Origin: Eumeta japonica
Taxonomy: Eukaryota > Arthropoda > Insecta > Lepidoptera > Psychidae
Direction: 5' to 3'
DNA: 64,000 nt
NCBI GenBank assembly: GCA_005406025.1
Contig: BGZK01001229.1
Span: 1-64,000 of the forward strand
The notes below the pieces were generated by a model. The model saw only the letters and a program-made list of their open reading frames with translations. It was not told the origin of the DNA and searched no databases. Shown here in pieces: positions 37,895-49,900 of the stretch. Position 1 is the first letter of the stretch. The number at the start of each line of letters is the position of its first letter. A program made the position numbers and the translations under genes.

Positions 37895-40800
37895 ACGGAT
37901 ATGCCTCATATACTCGTATATTGGCTGTGTTCTTTCACTGTCTAGTCGCCTACGCCTGTTACCCTAATAAAGGACATTAGTGCATTTTGTTGAAGAATTG
38001 TCGTGTTGATCAAAAGTCGAACCCAGAAAGATGATATTGTTAACGGGCACGAAAACATTGGACGGGTAGGGCGGCGAAGTGGACGGCGCAGTCTGCATTA
38101 CCTGTAGACCTCCCTCAGTTTTCTGGCAATCAGTTTGAAGGCCAGTAGCGTGCTATCGTTAGCTGTTGACCTTCAAATATTTAAGCACACCTTCAGTGAT
38201 AAATCTCTTGAACAATCTAACTTGTGGATCAGTAGTCGTAGTCGATTTGAAGTTTTGAATTATTTAATATCGAATTAATAATAGCAATACTATTTGTTGA
38301 GATACTAAGACTTAACAATTTTTATCCTGAGACTTCATTCCATATTTTGCTTACAATTTTTGACCCGGAGCATATCTATGCATTGTCACTAAAGTGGCGA
38401 TATATAGCCTGTGTTAGAGATTAAATGAGTTAAATACTGGTAGTAAAGTTATACTATATAGGTAAACAATGTATATTCTGCTCGCGAATAGATACATCAT
38501 GGAAGTCCTCAAGTTCGCGTACTAACATCCGCAGAGAGCTTTGAACGGGAGTACCGGGTTTGAGCGGGAGTTCCATGTCGCAGAGATAAACAAACACCCA
38601 CATCGTGTTCCGGGTCCCGATAATCGCTCGTATCCCCGAGAGAGGTGCGCTATCGCAATTTTCCGATTGACGCGAACTTCTATCCGAGCGTAAATAAAAG
38701 CTCGTAAATTTCCTCCCCGATAAGCTTTTTAGTATTCTCGCGGCGGGCGGCGCATTACAACCCCTTCGCGCGAACTTTTTTTCTCGTTTTGGTAGGGGAA
38801 CTTTTGAAAAGTTGGTCCTTGCCGCTCCTTGCGATGCAGGGAGCTTGTGTAAGGTGTTCAGGGATGATTTTATAAAGTTTCTTTTTATTGGAGAGCTTTT
38901 TCGGCTTCTGTCGAGAAGATGTTATATTTTGAACTTAATATTGTAGTACTATAGTTCTGAATATTATAGCCATCAGAGAGTAGGTGGTCACCATCGCCCA
39001 TGGACACTAACAACCCCCGAACGGTCGTCAGTAAGTTGCCAGTCTCTTAAGTTGGAATAGGATATCTGGTTGAGAGGGGAATGGGCTAATGAAGAGGAGA
39101 GTGTGTCACTCACTGGAGGAAACGCAACAGCAAAAGCTGCTACTTCAAATCTGTATCCTGCGAGAAAGTGGTACGGCTCTACAAAATATGATTGTATGAG
39201 TTGAATAATATTTCAAAGTTCTGTACAAGAAATTAATTTCTTCAAGTGCATAAAATAATTGAACACAGAATACAGCGAAATGTGGTAAACGTAAGTTATA
39301 TTGTAAATTAATTCATACACCGTCGTACATTTCATTTATCAAAATGGATTAGTAGAAACGATATCCTTTATAATATTTGTTTCATCTTATGATAAAACTA
39401 ATAACGAGATTGTATATTAATAGAAAATAACGCATAGCAAGATAAAAAAGAAATGAAAAATGTTATTATTTCTTTTTGTTATATTTCATGCACAAGAATT
39501 TAATTTTTTTGATTTTGTTTAATTTTCTTTATATTTGTTAAGTTAATGTCTTACTAGCCCTATCAATCCAGATTTGAATATCGCACTCTAAAAAGTGTTA
39601 AAAGGTCCGCAAATACTAAAATTGACGCGGTGTGGAACAAATATTATAAACCTGATTAACTACTTACATTTAACAAATAAAACACAAAATTTTTAAAAAT
39701 TGTCTTATTGAATTCTGAAACACGTAACACTACATCGCCCGCAATCGGTTTTCGGCAAACATGTTCAATGTACATACCTGACCATTCTACAGCTTTGTTG
39801 TAAGTGTACGTCGGCGTAGCGCCATCACATTATAACTTCGGTAACGTAAAATTTTATATCAAGTAGGAACGATCTCGAGCAACGCGTCTGAACCGTAAAA
39901 TAATTCGCATTTTTCGCTATTCTCGCAAGACTCCGGTCTCGAAAGATATTATAGGAGTCCTGAACAAGCGCCTCATTATAAAGTAACGTAAGGAGCGAGC
40001 GGAAAAAAACTCATTGCGATTCCACGTAGAGCCGGGGCATAAGCCTCGCCTCACCTTTCCTATTACCCCGCTAACGAGGCGGCCTCCTCGAGCTTAACCC
40101 CCACCCCCCGCCCCGCCGCGCCAGACTCACAATTTTGGCTTCGCGAAATTACTTTCCCTCGAGGTGCTTCCTTTGCGACGATGTCAATCTCCGAAAGGCA
40201 TCGGCCCTCTATTCCCCGTCAATAGTAATTCTGCGGATAGCAAAATGTCCCTTTCTTCTATTTGTATTTGTGCCCTAAGTAATTTCACTTCGGCGGTACC
40301 GAAGTTCCCGATCAGGACGGCAGCGGACGGTGGATGCGGGTCGATAACGTTCGGTCGACGGTCACATCGAAACTGCAGACGTGGTGCCCTCAGTTTCAAC
40401 CTTGTGACTTTAAAATTTGTGAAGATGGCAGCAGTTGTTAGACTGAAAAGATTTCGGAAGAATTGAACCGATATTACAAAGCAATGTTATGGGACCCGAT
40501 CTAGAAAAATATGTCCTTTTCTATACCTAAAATAAACTGTAGAACAGTCGTATCTGTACATTGAGAATATTTGTTAAACTGATAGCGATGAATATAGAGA
40601 AAGTATTAGACTATAAGAACGTTATTTCTAAAAAAATCGGTGTCTCTGTTTGCCTGTTTATATACCCTAAACTTGGAGACTACTAGACAAATTTTCAAGG
40701 GATTTTAACTTATATATAAAATTTACAGCAACTTTATTTCATCAAAATCTACTCATGAAACATTTTTAGATTTTAAAAAATAAACTTAAAACTTATAAGC

Positions 40801-41745
40801 CCGCAGTCTCACACCTTATTACGTGTTAGGTTAGTGTTGAGCTGTTAAGGGATTCATAATTATTTCTTTTAGATTCGATTCCAAAATTTTTTGGGTGAGT
40901 GGTATGATTTACTTTGAGTACCCTATTCAAAATATTACAGAAACGCGATAAATTTATTTCACCTTCTTAGTGTATGAGGGGGTGTATAACGAAGAAATCA
41001 ATTGTATCTCTACTTCTGCTTAATTAATTTTTATTAAATTTTTATTTTTCTCTAAAAATGAAACTTAATTGGAAACAGATCGTTTCACATTCGCATCAGC
41101 ATAAGAAAAAACCATTTGGGGTGTTAAAGTCTACTTGAATTTCAATTATTAAATGACATTCAAGTAGAGAGTTTTTTCTGGTATGTATCGGGATTGTTTT
41201 TTCTTCTTACTCTTGTTTCTAAAATTGACTTTTTAGAGTTTATTATTAATTTATTCTTAAACATTTACTAATATTGATTATATTTATGTATTGAATATAG
41301 ATACGTATAATTACGACATAAATCAATTTTTTTTTTACGTCTTAAATAAGTGCGCTGGGTGAACAATTTTTTATAGTATACACGTCCACCTACAACAATT
41401 TATGGTTCTTTGGCCGTTCATCGAAGAATAAAATAAAAATACTTTAAGTGCTTTGACAATATAATTACTTTGGGCTATATAACTGCTGTACTTCAAATCA
41501 TGAAAAACGTTATTTTTGGTGAGTGTATTGTTAATTCAAAAGGACTCTGATTCGTCTTTGCGACTGTTTTTAAACATTGTTCGTACCTTCACACCGCCCG
41601 CACGGGATGATGGAACCTGGCCGATTTAGATCGACGAAGATCGACTCAAAATCCTTTTGAAACAATCCTCTGATCCGCGATAGACCTCATCCCGATTAAT
41701 AATTCATGGAAATGACATTAAAAGATCATTTCTGTTTGTTGTCAG
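37895..41745. other. Non-coding DNA just upstream of the VAChT exon
   Basis: Contains a GC-balanced stretch at 38500-38790, SINE-like copy 1, a CpG-rich stretch at 39960-40130 with CCCCCACCCCCCGCCCCGCC, and a 100-codon frame at 40164-40466 that matches nothing I know. The last 1.2 kb is AT-rich up to the splice acceptor at 41745. Regulatory sequence for the cholinergic promoter would be expected to the left, not necessarily here. Confidence 0.5.
38970..39190 (+). repeat. SINE-like dispersed repeat, copy 1
   Basis: Contains CATCAGAGAGTAGGTGGTCA followed by CCATCGCCCATGGACACTAA, which pairs with a diverged copy at 53194-53390. The GTGGTCACCATCGCCCATGG segment is one I remember from repeats scattered through moth genomes. 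No protein is encoded, and the ends of the element are estimates. Confidence 0.5.
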
Positions 41746-41925
41746 GTTCCGAAGTCTCGTGCGGGGGTCGCGGCGGGCGCGGACGCCGCTGAGGCCGGGC
41801 AGAGCGCCGCCGCCGATGGTACAAGGCTCGGACGTCCCTAAGCGCGTCACACAAAACACTAATATGCCCTTTGGAGGCTACGAGAGATAGAATTGCGCGT
41901 GAAGTGACGTACGAAGCTCGACACA
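41746..41925 (+). other. VAChT: VAChT 5' leader segment downstream of a splice acceptor
   Basis: A pyrimidine-rich tract followed by TTTGTTGTCAG ends at 41745, a good insect 3' splice site. The 180 bases after it up to the VAChT ATG are strikingly GC-rich, especially 41758-41820, compared with the AT-rich DNA before. In known cholinergic loci VAChT mRNA is spliced from a leader exon shared with ChAT to a large exon carrying the whole VAChT frame, and this layout fits that. The acceptor is seen in the sequence; its use is inferred. A promoter inside the GC-rich stretch is the alternative. Confidence 0.6.
41816..41890 (+). other. Upstream open reading frame in the VAChT leader
   Basis: An ATG at 41816 opens a 24-codon frame starting MVQGSDVPKR and ending GGYER before a TAG at 41888-41890. 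A second ATG at 41864 lies in the same frame. It stops 35 bases before the VAChT ATG and is in a different frame from it. The frame is also open upstream, without a stop, back to the splice acceptor at 41745, so it could be continued from the preceding exon. If translated it would reduce or tune VAChT initiation. Translation is inferred only. Confidence 0.5.
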
Positions 41926-43722
41926 ATGGCGGAGGAACCGCAGACGATATGGCAGAAGATCGACAACGCGACCATACCCATGATCAACTTAGAGGTGCGG
42001 GTAGTGCGGGAAATACTATGGGAGAAGATCCAGGAGCCGACGTCTCAGCGGAAGATAATTTTAGTGATAGTATCCATAGCTCTGCTCCTCGACAACATGC
42101 TGTACATGGTCATAGTGCCGATAATTCCCGATTACCTGAGATACATCGGCGCCTGGGGAGAAGATGCATACGACCATGTAGTAACTTTGGCGCCCTACAT
42201 CGAAGGAAACAGAACTATAATACCGACGAAGATCATTCCCGCTTCTCACCAAGGACAGGACTCCGCGACCGGGGTCTTGTTCGCTTCTAAAGCCATCGTG
42301 CAGCTGATGATCAATCCGTTTTCTGGTGCCTTAATCGATCGTATCGGTTATGATATTCCGATGATGATCGGCCTCATCATTATGTTTCTTTCCACTTCGA
42401 TCTTTGCTTGTGGTCGCAGTTACAGCATGTTGTTCTTCGCGAGGAGTCTCCAAGGAGTCGGATCAGCTTTCGCCGACACGTCAGGATTGGCTATGATCGC
42501 AGACCGATTCACAGAAGAGAATGAAAGGTCCAAAGCGTTAGGTATCGCTTTAGCATTCATAAGCTTTGGATGCTTAGTAGCACCACCGTTTGGAGGCGCA
42601 CTTTATCAATTTGCTGGAAAAGAAGTTCCATTTTTGATTCTCGCTCTAATATCGCTATTGGACGGTTTTATGTTGCTGTTGGTAATGAAGCCAATTAAAG
42701 CTCAAATGAAAGAGTCCTGTCAACCAAAACCAGCGGGCACTCCGATTTGGAGACTCTTAATAGATCCTTATATTGCTGTTTGTGCTGGAGCACTTATGAT
42801 GTCGAACGTGGCCTTAGCTTTCTTGGAACCGACAATTTCGCTGTGGATGGAAGATAATCTCACTAAAGATAACTGGAAAATTGGTATGGTTTGGCTACCA
42901 GCGTTCTTTCCACATGTACTAGGAGTGATCATTACAGTTAAGATGGCTAAGAAATATCCTCAACAGCAGTGGTTGATGGCGGCGGCAGGCCTGGCACTTG
43001 AAGGATTAAGCTGCTTCATAATTCCTTTTGCCAGCTCCTATAAAATGTTAATGATACCCATTTGTGGAATATGTTTTGGTATAGCTTTGATTGATACAGC
43101 TCTTCTGCCAATGTTGGGGTACTTGGTGGATGTTCGGTATGTTTCTGTGTATGGGAGTATTTACGCTATCGCCGACATATCTTACTCGTTCGCGTATGCC
43201 GTTGGACCTATCATTGCTGGAGAGGTGGTCGAAGTAATCGGCTTTACAGCGCTTAATGTTGGGATAGCATTCAGCAACTTGCTATACGCACCTGTACTAA
43301 TGTACCTGCGTCACATCTACGATTTCAAGCCTTTCGAAAACGAAGCAAACATACTCATGTCAGATCCTCCCGACAAAGAATATCAGACTTATACCATGCA
43401 AGATCAGAGACCAGTCAACGGTGAGTACAAGAATCATTTAGAGTACTCCAACGTATCCGGGATCGAAAGTGGCGTTCAGGAATCAAATGTCGACTCAGCA
43501 TCGGGCACTTATTCTTACGAGCAATCGTATCAAGGTGGTTACCAGAGCTATTCGCAGGGTTATCAGCCAGCTGAACAGCAAAGCTACCAACAGCAGCAAC
43601 CTCACCAGCGACAGTTACCTGCTCAGCCGCAACCGACAGCCAGCAATCCCTTCCGCACCCCCGCGACTGCCCCCGTAGCCCCACCATCGGGACCTAAAAA
43701 TCCATTTCGGCAAGGCTTTTAG
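41926..43722 (+). CDS. VAChT: Vesicular acetylcholine transporter, complete single-exon CDS
   Basis: This encodes a 598-residue major-facilitator (SLC18 family) protein that, by family knowledge, exchanges luminal protons for cytosolic acetylcholine in synaptic vesicles of cholinergic neurons. TM1 (about residues 43-68) holds the hallmark LLLDNMLYMVIVPIIPDY with Asp56. A luminal loop (about 70-113) has one NRT sequon at Asn95. The loop after TM2 carries the MFS motif GALIDRIGYDIP (134-145). TM4 holds Asp184, TM5 a GCLVAPPFGGALY antiporter-type motif (215-227), and TM10 Asp417 in ADISYSFAYAVGP; these acidic residues are conserved in the family. The cytosolic tail (about 466-598) is Tyr/Gln/Ser-rich from 528 and has two NPF motifs (574-576, 592-594). 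The start is the first ATG in frame: an in-frame TGA lies 18 bases upstream, and the context ACACAATGG is favourable. There are no introns or frameshifts. Vesicular monoamine transporters are relatives, but the TM1 and TM10 motifs favour VAChT. Confidence 0.97.
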   Translation: MAEEPQTIWQKIDNATIPMINLEVRVVREILWEKIQEPTSQRKIILVIVSIALLLDNMLYMVIVPIIPDYLRYIGAWGEDAYDHVVTLAPYIEGNRTIIPTKIIPASHQGQDSATGVLFASKAIVQLMINPFSGALIDRIGYDIPMMIGLIIMFLSTSIFACGRSYSMLFFARSLQGVGSAFADTSGLAMIADRFTEENERSKALGIALAFISFGCLVAPPFGGALYQFAGKEVPFLILALISLLDGFMLLLVMKPIKAQMKESCQPKPAGTPIWRLLIDPYIAVCAGALMMSNVALAFLEPTISLWMEDNLTKDNWKIGMVWLPAFFPHVLGVIITVKMAKKYPQQQWLMAAAGLALEGLSCFIIPFASSYKMLMIPICGICFGIALIDTALLPMLGYLVDVRYVSVYGSIYAIADISYSFAYAVGPIIAGEVVEVIGFTALNVGIAFSNLLYAPVLMYLRHIYDFKPFENEANILMSDPPDKEYQTYTMQDQRPVNGEYKNHLEYSNVSGIESGVQESNVDSASGTYSYEQSYQGGYQSYSQGYQPAEQQSYQQQQPHQRQLPAQPQPTASNPFRTPATAPVAPPSGPKNPFRQGF

Positions 43723-43983
43723 AGCTCTTTAACGATCTAGATGTTATTATCTATAGATATCTTTAAATTTGATTGTTGTGTAATTATAAATGTCACTCTA
43801 TTTGGTATTAGTTCGATCACTGAGGCGCGTCGGGAGTCTGTCGCCGCCACACTTACATACTTGCTAATCGTATATTCTTGTTACTTAAACATTGCATCGC
43901 TTAACTATATCTATAGCCTTTTCTTGTATTGCTCTGTTGTTACAATGTAAATCATTATAGAACTGAAAGGTTTGCCTTCACAA

Positions 43984-43989
43984 AATAAA
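43984..43989 (+). terminator. Candidate polyadenylation signal for VAChT
   Basis: This is the first AATAAA after the VAChT stop codon, 262 bases downstream, inside AAAATAAATAAG. It would give a 3' UTR of about 280 bases. Further AATAAA copies lie in the AT-rich DNA at about 44140-44160 and beyond, so a longer 3' UTR is possible. Without transcript data the site actually used cannot be decided. Confidence 0.4.
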
Positions 43990-46900
43990 TAAGAGTTAAC
44001 AGTAGAAGAGTGCTCATTCAAACTTGAAATTTAAATTCTATAAACCGATGCCACCACATTAAGATTGTAATGTCGCATGGTTTGTTCAATTGGAGATTGT
44101 GTCGAATGTCAAAAGCCACAGTACAATTATTTAGAAGAACAAATAAATATCATTGAATAAATTCCCATTATTTTCAATGTACTCTATGGTATAAGAACAA
44201 ATTTGGAGCTACTTCTCCTTTCAGAGTGTGAATATGTAGATATCGGGATGTTGGCCATTATTTATTTTAGAGTTTTGACGAAATCGTATGTTGTGTTAGA
44301 GGTAAGCTATTGACCCAATGCTATAACAGCAATATTAGTGTTTAATAAATCAATTCGACGTAAGTTAACGGCCGCTGTCTATTCGTATCAACATATATCA
44401 ATTATTATATCAATTGTAGTTTAAGTCTAGGCTTAATCAACTTGTGATAAAGTTGCAACCGAGTAACGAAACATATCAGAATCTTTTGATTCCTCTAGCG
44501 TTAAGGCGTCAGCAAATATTGTACAGTTCAAAATTGTAGTTTTGATGTCATCGATGTTTTTACAAGTGTAATTCTTATATTTAGAGGTAATTATAGTACG
44601 GTGGTTATAAATGTTTATGGCACCAATTTAGCAAAATGTGACGGGTCAGTGAGATCGTGGCAGCAGCTACTTAATAGCCTCAGTCTTGTCTATGGTAAAT
44701 AAGCTGAAAAATGAAAGAAAATGAATTGATGGTCAAAGCGACTAAAAAGAACTAAAGTTTTAAGATACTGCTATAAAAAAAGTGGATTTCTGAATCACTA
44801 ATTGAATAGTTTTTCTTTTCTTTTTTGACAAGCGATATAGTCTGAAAAATATCACAACATGCATATCATATTTCGAGAATTGATAAAATCTTCGGTCTTA
44901 GAGGCGTGATAGAGACTATGCTCGCTCATGGAAATTAAGTTTGTGTGGGGAGCGTGAACCGATCTGATTCTAAAAATAAGTTTAAAAATATTAAACACCA
45001 CACATATCTTTCCGTATCAATATTTATGCCACGATAGGTGAAATTAGTGTACCTATTTTATGGCAATCAATTTGCTGCGTCTCACTGAATCGTCAAATTC
45101 TATGGAATTATTTTGCAGTAAATTCGTTAATTAATTAATCGATTAATGAGCACAAACTATGTTAATATTGCAAATTACTAAATAATTGTACAAGAAAATT
45201 GAGACGTACCCGACATGTCAATTGAAAGAGTGTATAAAGTAAAAAAAGATTATATGTGAATAATATATTTATTGTATTAATTATATGGATGTAAAGCAGT
45301 TAGTTGAATTCGTTTATTCGACGAGGACGTTATATCGATGAAATAAATATACGTGCCATTGTTATTAAAGAAATATAGACAAAATGAAAACAGAAACACG
45401 TAGCGGATGCTCAATTTATTTTCAGGATTTATAATGAGTCACGTCAGAATTTCGCTAAGCAAATTCGTGTTTGCACACGAAAATTTTGTGCTTAGTCAAA
45501 CATACAAATTGAAACTTTTTCTTAAGCATTGGTACAGTTTTGTACTGACGTGACGTTGACGCCGTCAAAGACAAAAGGTTGATGGACTTCAAAGGGAAAA
45601 TAAACGAAGAAAACAGAGGCACATTTGAAAAAAAAAATTGCGAGTTTCTTGAAATTAAAATTTAACAGTATGTAACGATACATATCAAAACGCACAACGC
45701 AAAACTGCTCTTCATCGACAATTTGAAATCTCTTATACACACACTAGCGCAGGGCATGACATTGCGATTAAGAATAACAGATGCTGGTATAGATTGTTTT
45801 GTGACCGTTCCTTGGTGATGCTATACGATCGACTATTGAAAACTTTTTAAAAAGAAGCAGGAAAATAGAAACAAAAAGGAAAGAAAAGAATGATCTTTCG
45901 AATCGTAGAGAAAAATATGTCATCGACCTCCAAGGAAACGCCACAGAACAACTAGCAAGAAATTTAAGGTGTTGTGAATATTTTTGTAAATGGCAATTAA
46001 CATTTGGTACATAACACGAGTTCGCGGTAGCAGTAAGAGAAGCCGATGGTATCACAGACATATCACTAGACGTAAGGGCATATCGTAGCGTCGTGACTAG
46101 TTTTGTAGTACGTATATATCGTGTAACACATAACGTGTAATTGTAAAAATTTTCTATTAGAATCATCACGCTTTTGCGTGAAAGAATTTGTCGGTTTACC
46201 AAGAGAAGGGAATTTATTTTTGTGTAAACTTTGTATTGAATTGTTTTGTATTGCGATATTCAAAGTAAAATTTCGTCGGATGCTAAGCTGTTCTTCATAC
46301 TCATGGTGAAGCGGGCTTAAGAATTCTTCCTCTGTGTTGAAAAAATGACTTCAATACAATGCTCATCGCAATAATCTAAATTTTAAATGATACACCGACT
46401 CAAAAATATATTTTATTTCTTTGCAGGTCACCAAAGAAATTCTTAAATAAAAAAAAATTAACTCAGTAACATTAATATTTTACGGAGGCTTTCTTCGATA
46501 CCTACGTGGTCAGATTTTATTCTTCTAACATTTCTATTTTAATTATTTCCTTGATAGTTAATTATTTTTTTAGTGTATAGATGTCAGTTTAAACTGAGTG
46601 TTTTCTATAACTATTTGTCTAATCATGTCTAATGTAAAAACATATCGACAATCGACCAATTTCTAAGACTGTCATAAACAAACCATTCATCTTAACTCCA
46701 AAGATGAGTTAAGTGTTGGTGGTAGCTTGACAGCTTTTTTTACACATCAACTCCTAATATGGCGTAGTGTCTATGGTCTCTGCTTCTGTACCTATGAAAA
46801 GCGATACAGTGTCGATTATCAAGCCATTCCTTAATTAAATTTGGTTCTACGTTTTATGTGTTATTTAGTAAAGTGCAAAACGTTCATCTATAAAATAATT

Positions 46901-49900
46901 TTATCGATGCAACCCTTTCTTTTCATTAATCAACTCCGGTAATTCAAGTGAATCAATGTAAGCTAGTTGTAAGCTGAAATATGGTCGATTGTCGAGCGAA
47001 GCCTAAACTTAGTTAGGGCATTCTGATTATATGAATAATTGCGCTTCGTACACTTAGATCGAGACCCGTCCACTTAGTCTCTAACTTAGTCTGAAACTTA
47101 GCTCGTATCTTCTTGCCGATACTTATCGCTAGGCATTCGTTCTTTGTAGCCTCGTGAGCGACGTGTGTACATGGATTTGTTTTTTTTATCTTGCTTTTTT
47201 GTATCGATGTGGCAGCCTTCGGATTTTTTTTTGATAAACCTATACCTACTTCCTTTTAATTTGTTTAAATTTACGGCCTCATTTTATTTATAGATTTCGT
47301 CTCTATCCGTCTACGAGTAAATCGTGGGTTATGTTGTACGAAACAGAAGATCTTATTTTCGAACTTATATGACATAGGAGAAATTCTCGTTGGGCTGCAA
47401 GTTTAATCATGTTAATATTTATTGTTATTTTTTGTCTTAATAGCATATTTCCAGTTTCATATTATCGTAGACATATCGATTTGATAAGTTATTGTATTTA
47501 GCCACTCAGAGTAAAAACATAGAGTAAAATTTGAATTGAAGTGTTAGTTTATCGGTTCGTGTGGATAATTTACTTAGGGTCTATTAAATATTAGTCTGTG
47601 GTTGTTGAGTGCCAGTTGTGGTTGTTGTTGAGGGACGATAAAATGTTGCCAGTCGAGTGTCGTTTCTTGCAGCGACCGGCTTTGAGTGTTCGTTGTGTAT
47701 TCGTAGTCTTTAGTAATAAAATTACTGTTACAAATATACGTATCTGTACATTATGCAGAGTGTGAATCAGAACAGGTATGAATGAAATTATACTTGAATC
47801 TATCAGGCTTTAAGAACGGGCCACAGTGGCGATATCGCTAAATGAAATGTGCTTTGTAACACCGTACAGGTGATATAAGTGAAACTTCTTAAGTAACCTA
47901 AATTCTCACAAAAAACAACAACAACGTGTAGTACCTCAGTTGTATGGTATGTATGGCAGTATGGCGTCTGACGTACCTATACACATACAGCTTGTGGATG
48001 CGTGACATTATCTCATTCTGTCGCTCTGTGCCGTTTTATATACGTCGCTTTCTTTTACTCCACTGGCGTCGAATTGTATAGCTCTGTTTCTTTTTTTCTC
48101 TACGTTACATCTTTCTTCTCTCTCATGTAACGAAATGTTCCTAGACGTGACGCGTCCTTAAAATTTCCTTTCGACTCTTGTCCAATTATCGATTATTGAA
48201 TCGTCGCCCAAGAAGTTTCACTTCATAAAAACTAATCGTAATCATATTTATTAACGATCTTGTCAAATAGATTTCGCATTGGACACCATGGTATTTCATC
48301 TGCTTAACATTAATTAATGTAAAGATAATTCACAATTAAAATTGATATGGTTAATCCTAATATTAGAACATGTTCAAAAAATATATTGGCTGCTGTGAAT
48401 TTTCGGAACTTATTTACTAATAAACGCGTTCAGTCCCGGTAATGAAAGGACGCGTTTACTCAGATACATTGTATATATTGTGATAAATTAATTGGTTATA
48501 TATTAAATAGATTATTTTTGTTACACCTTTACAATTTTTGGTTTTCAACAACGGTAATCATCTCTTTGACGATAGGGTAAAGAAAAAAATGGCTGTAGAA
48601 AGTTTTTTTGCGACTGCGCCCTGTTTTATTTGCGATTAGGTTTTCTGTAAAGGTGGTATGATTGTGTGTAAATATAGATCTCGTGTAGACTATAATAACT
48701 TCGTTCACGTGTCTATGGCGTTTTTAATCATGTCCCTTGATCCTCTTCAATATATTAAGCTATAATCAAGTTTCTTCGGTCTGTAGAATTATTTACCGTT
48801 TTTCTATATAATATAGCCGTAGTGTCTTCACGTATCCTCTTTATCCACGGTAATTTCTCTAATCCCTGTATTTTCTTCTTGCTGTATTCTTCTACTACTT
48901 CATTACTCTTTGTATTCTTGTAACTATATTATATATCCACGAAGGCGATTCCGGAAGTGTGTGCAATTGAATCATGTAAAAAACATCTAGGACAGAATAG
49001 CAATATTAAAGATTATTATCATAATTACATATCATGAAATTGTACTCCACGCAGTGATCTCCAGTAGGTGTTGTATGAACTGTGTCCTAATAGCATATTT
49101 TTATAATAATAAATTTTAATATAGCAAAGCATAAAATATGTGTAGATATTTAGACGTAGTCGTCTTAAAGTTATTTTACATATACGTGTTCTTTTTGTAA
49201 CTCTAAACAAATGTAATTTCAATCACAGTTTATCTCTGCACTTGAATATAATTTTAAAATTCCATTATAAATGTTGAAATTATATATTTTAAAATATAAT
49301 ATCGAATATGTAAAAATGTGTATCGGTCGTATTAATCAATTATTAAATTTAAATGTAACATTATAGTGTTTAAAACACTTATTTGTGCTGTAATTTAGTG
49401 ACAATGCTACTTTGTAGGGAGAGCAACTCAAGGCGTAGGGATTGTATTAGCAATTAATCAATTATTAATTTTTATTAGTAGTTAAGCGTCAGCAAATGTT
49501 ATTAATTGACATTATTATTCTTGAATGTATAAATTTATTAATTCACGTAGAACGTAGAAATCAGATGTATAAATTAACGAATAAACATTTAATCGTCTAA
49601 GATTCCAAGAATTGATTTCGCAATAACGCCGGTAGCGATCGCGTACATAATGTAATATAACATTGTATTACTTCGTAGTAGTGGGTGCACTTGTGATTGT
49701 GGTCCGAGGGACAGGCCGAAGAGCCTTTGCTTACAGCACGAATGAAATACTTAAAGTAAGTCGCACAAGTTACTTAGAGTTTACCTATGGAAATGGCGTG
49801 ACAAATGTCCACATAGCGCTTATGGCAACATTGTCAAGCTTCCCCAGCAGTGATCGCTCACAACTATATATCGAAGTAATGAAGTAATTTATGAATAATT

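Noticed and set aside
40164..40466. 100-codon frame about 1.5 kb before VAChT
   Set aside because: Considered as a shared cholinergic leader exon or small gene, but there is no convincing donor site at its end and no known domain.
45768..46202. 144-codon frame on the reverse strand, the longest after VAChT
   Set aside because: No recognisable domain, low-complexity Phe/Ser/Leu-rich end, no good start or splice context; AT-rich DNA gives such frames by chance.
49663..49887. 74-codon frame with an AAAGTAAGT donor-like site inside
   Set aside because: No acceptor before it, no domain, and the protein does not resemble ChAT.
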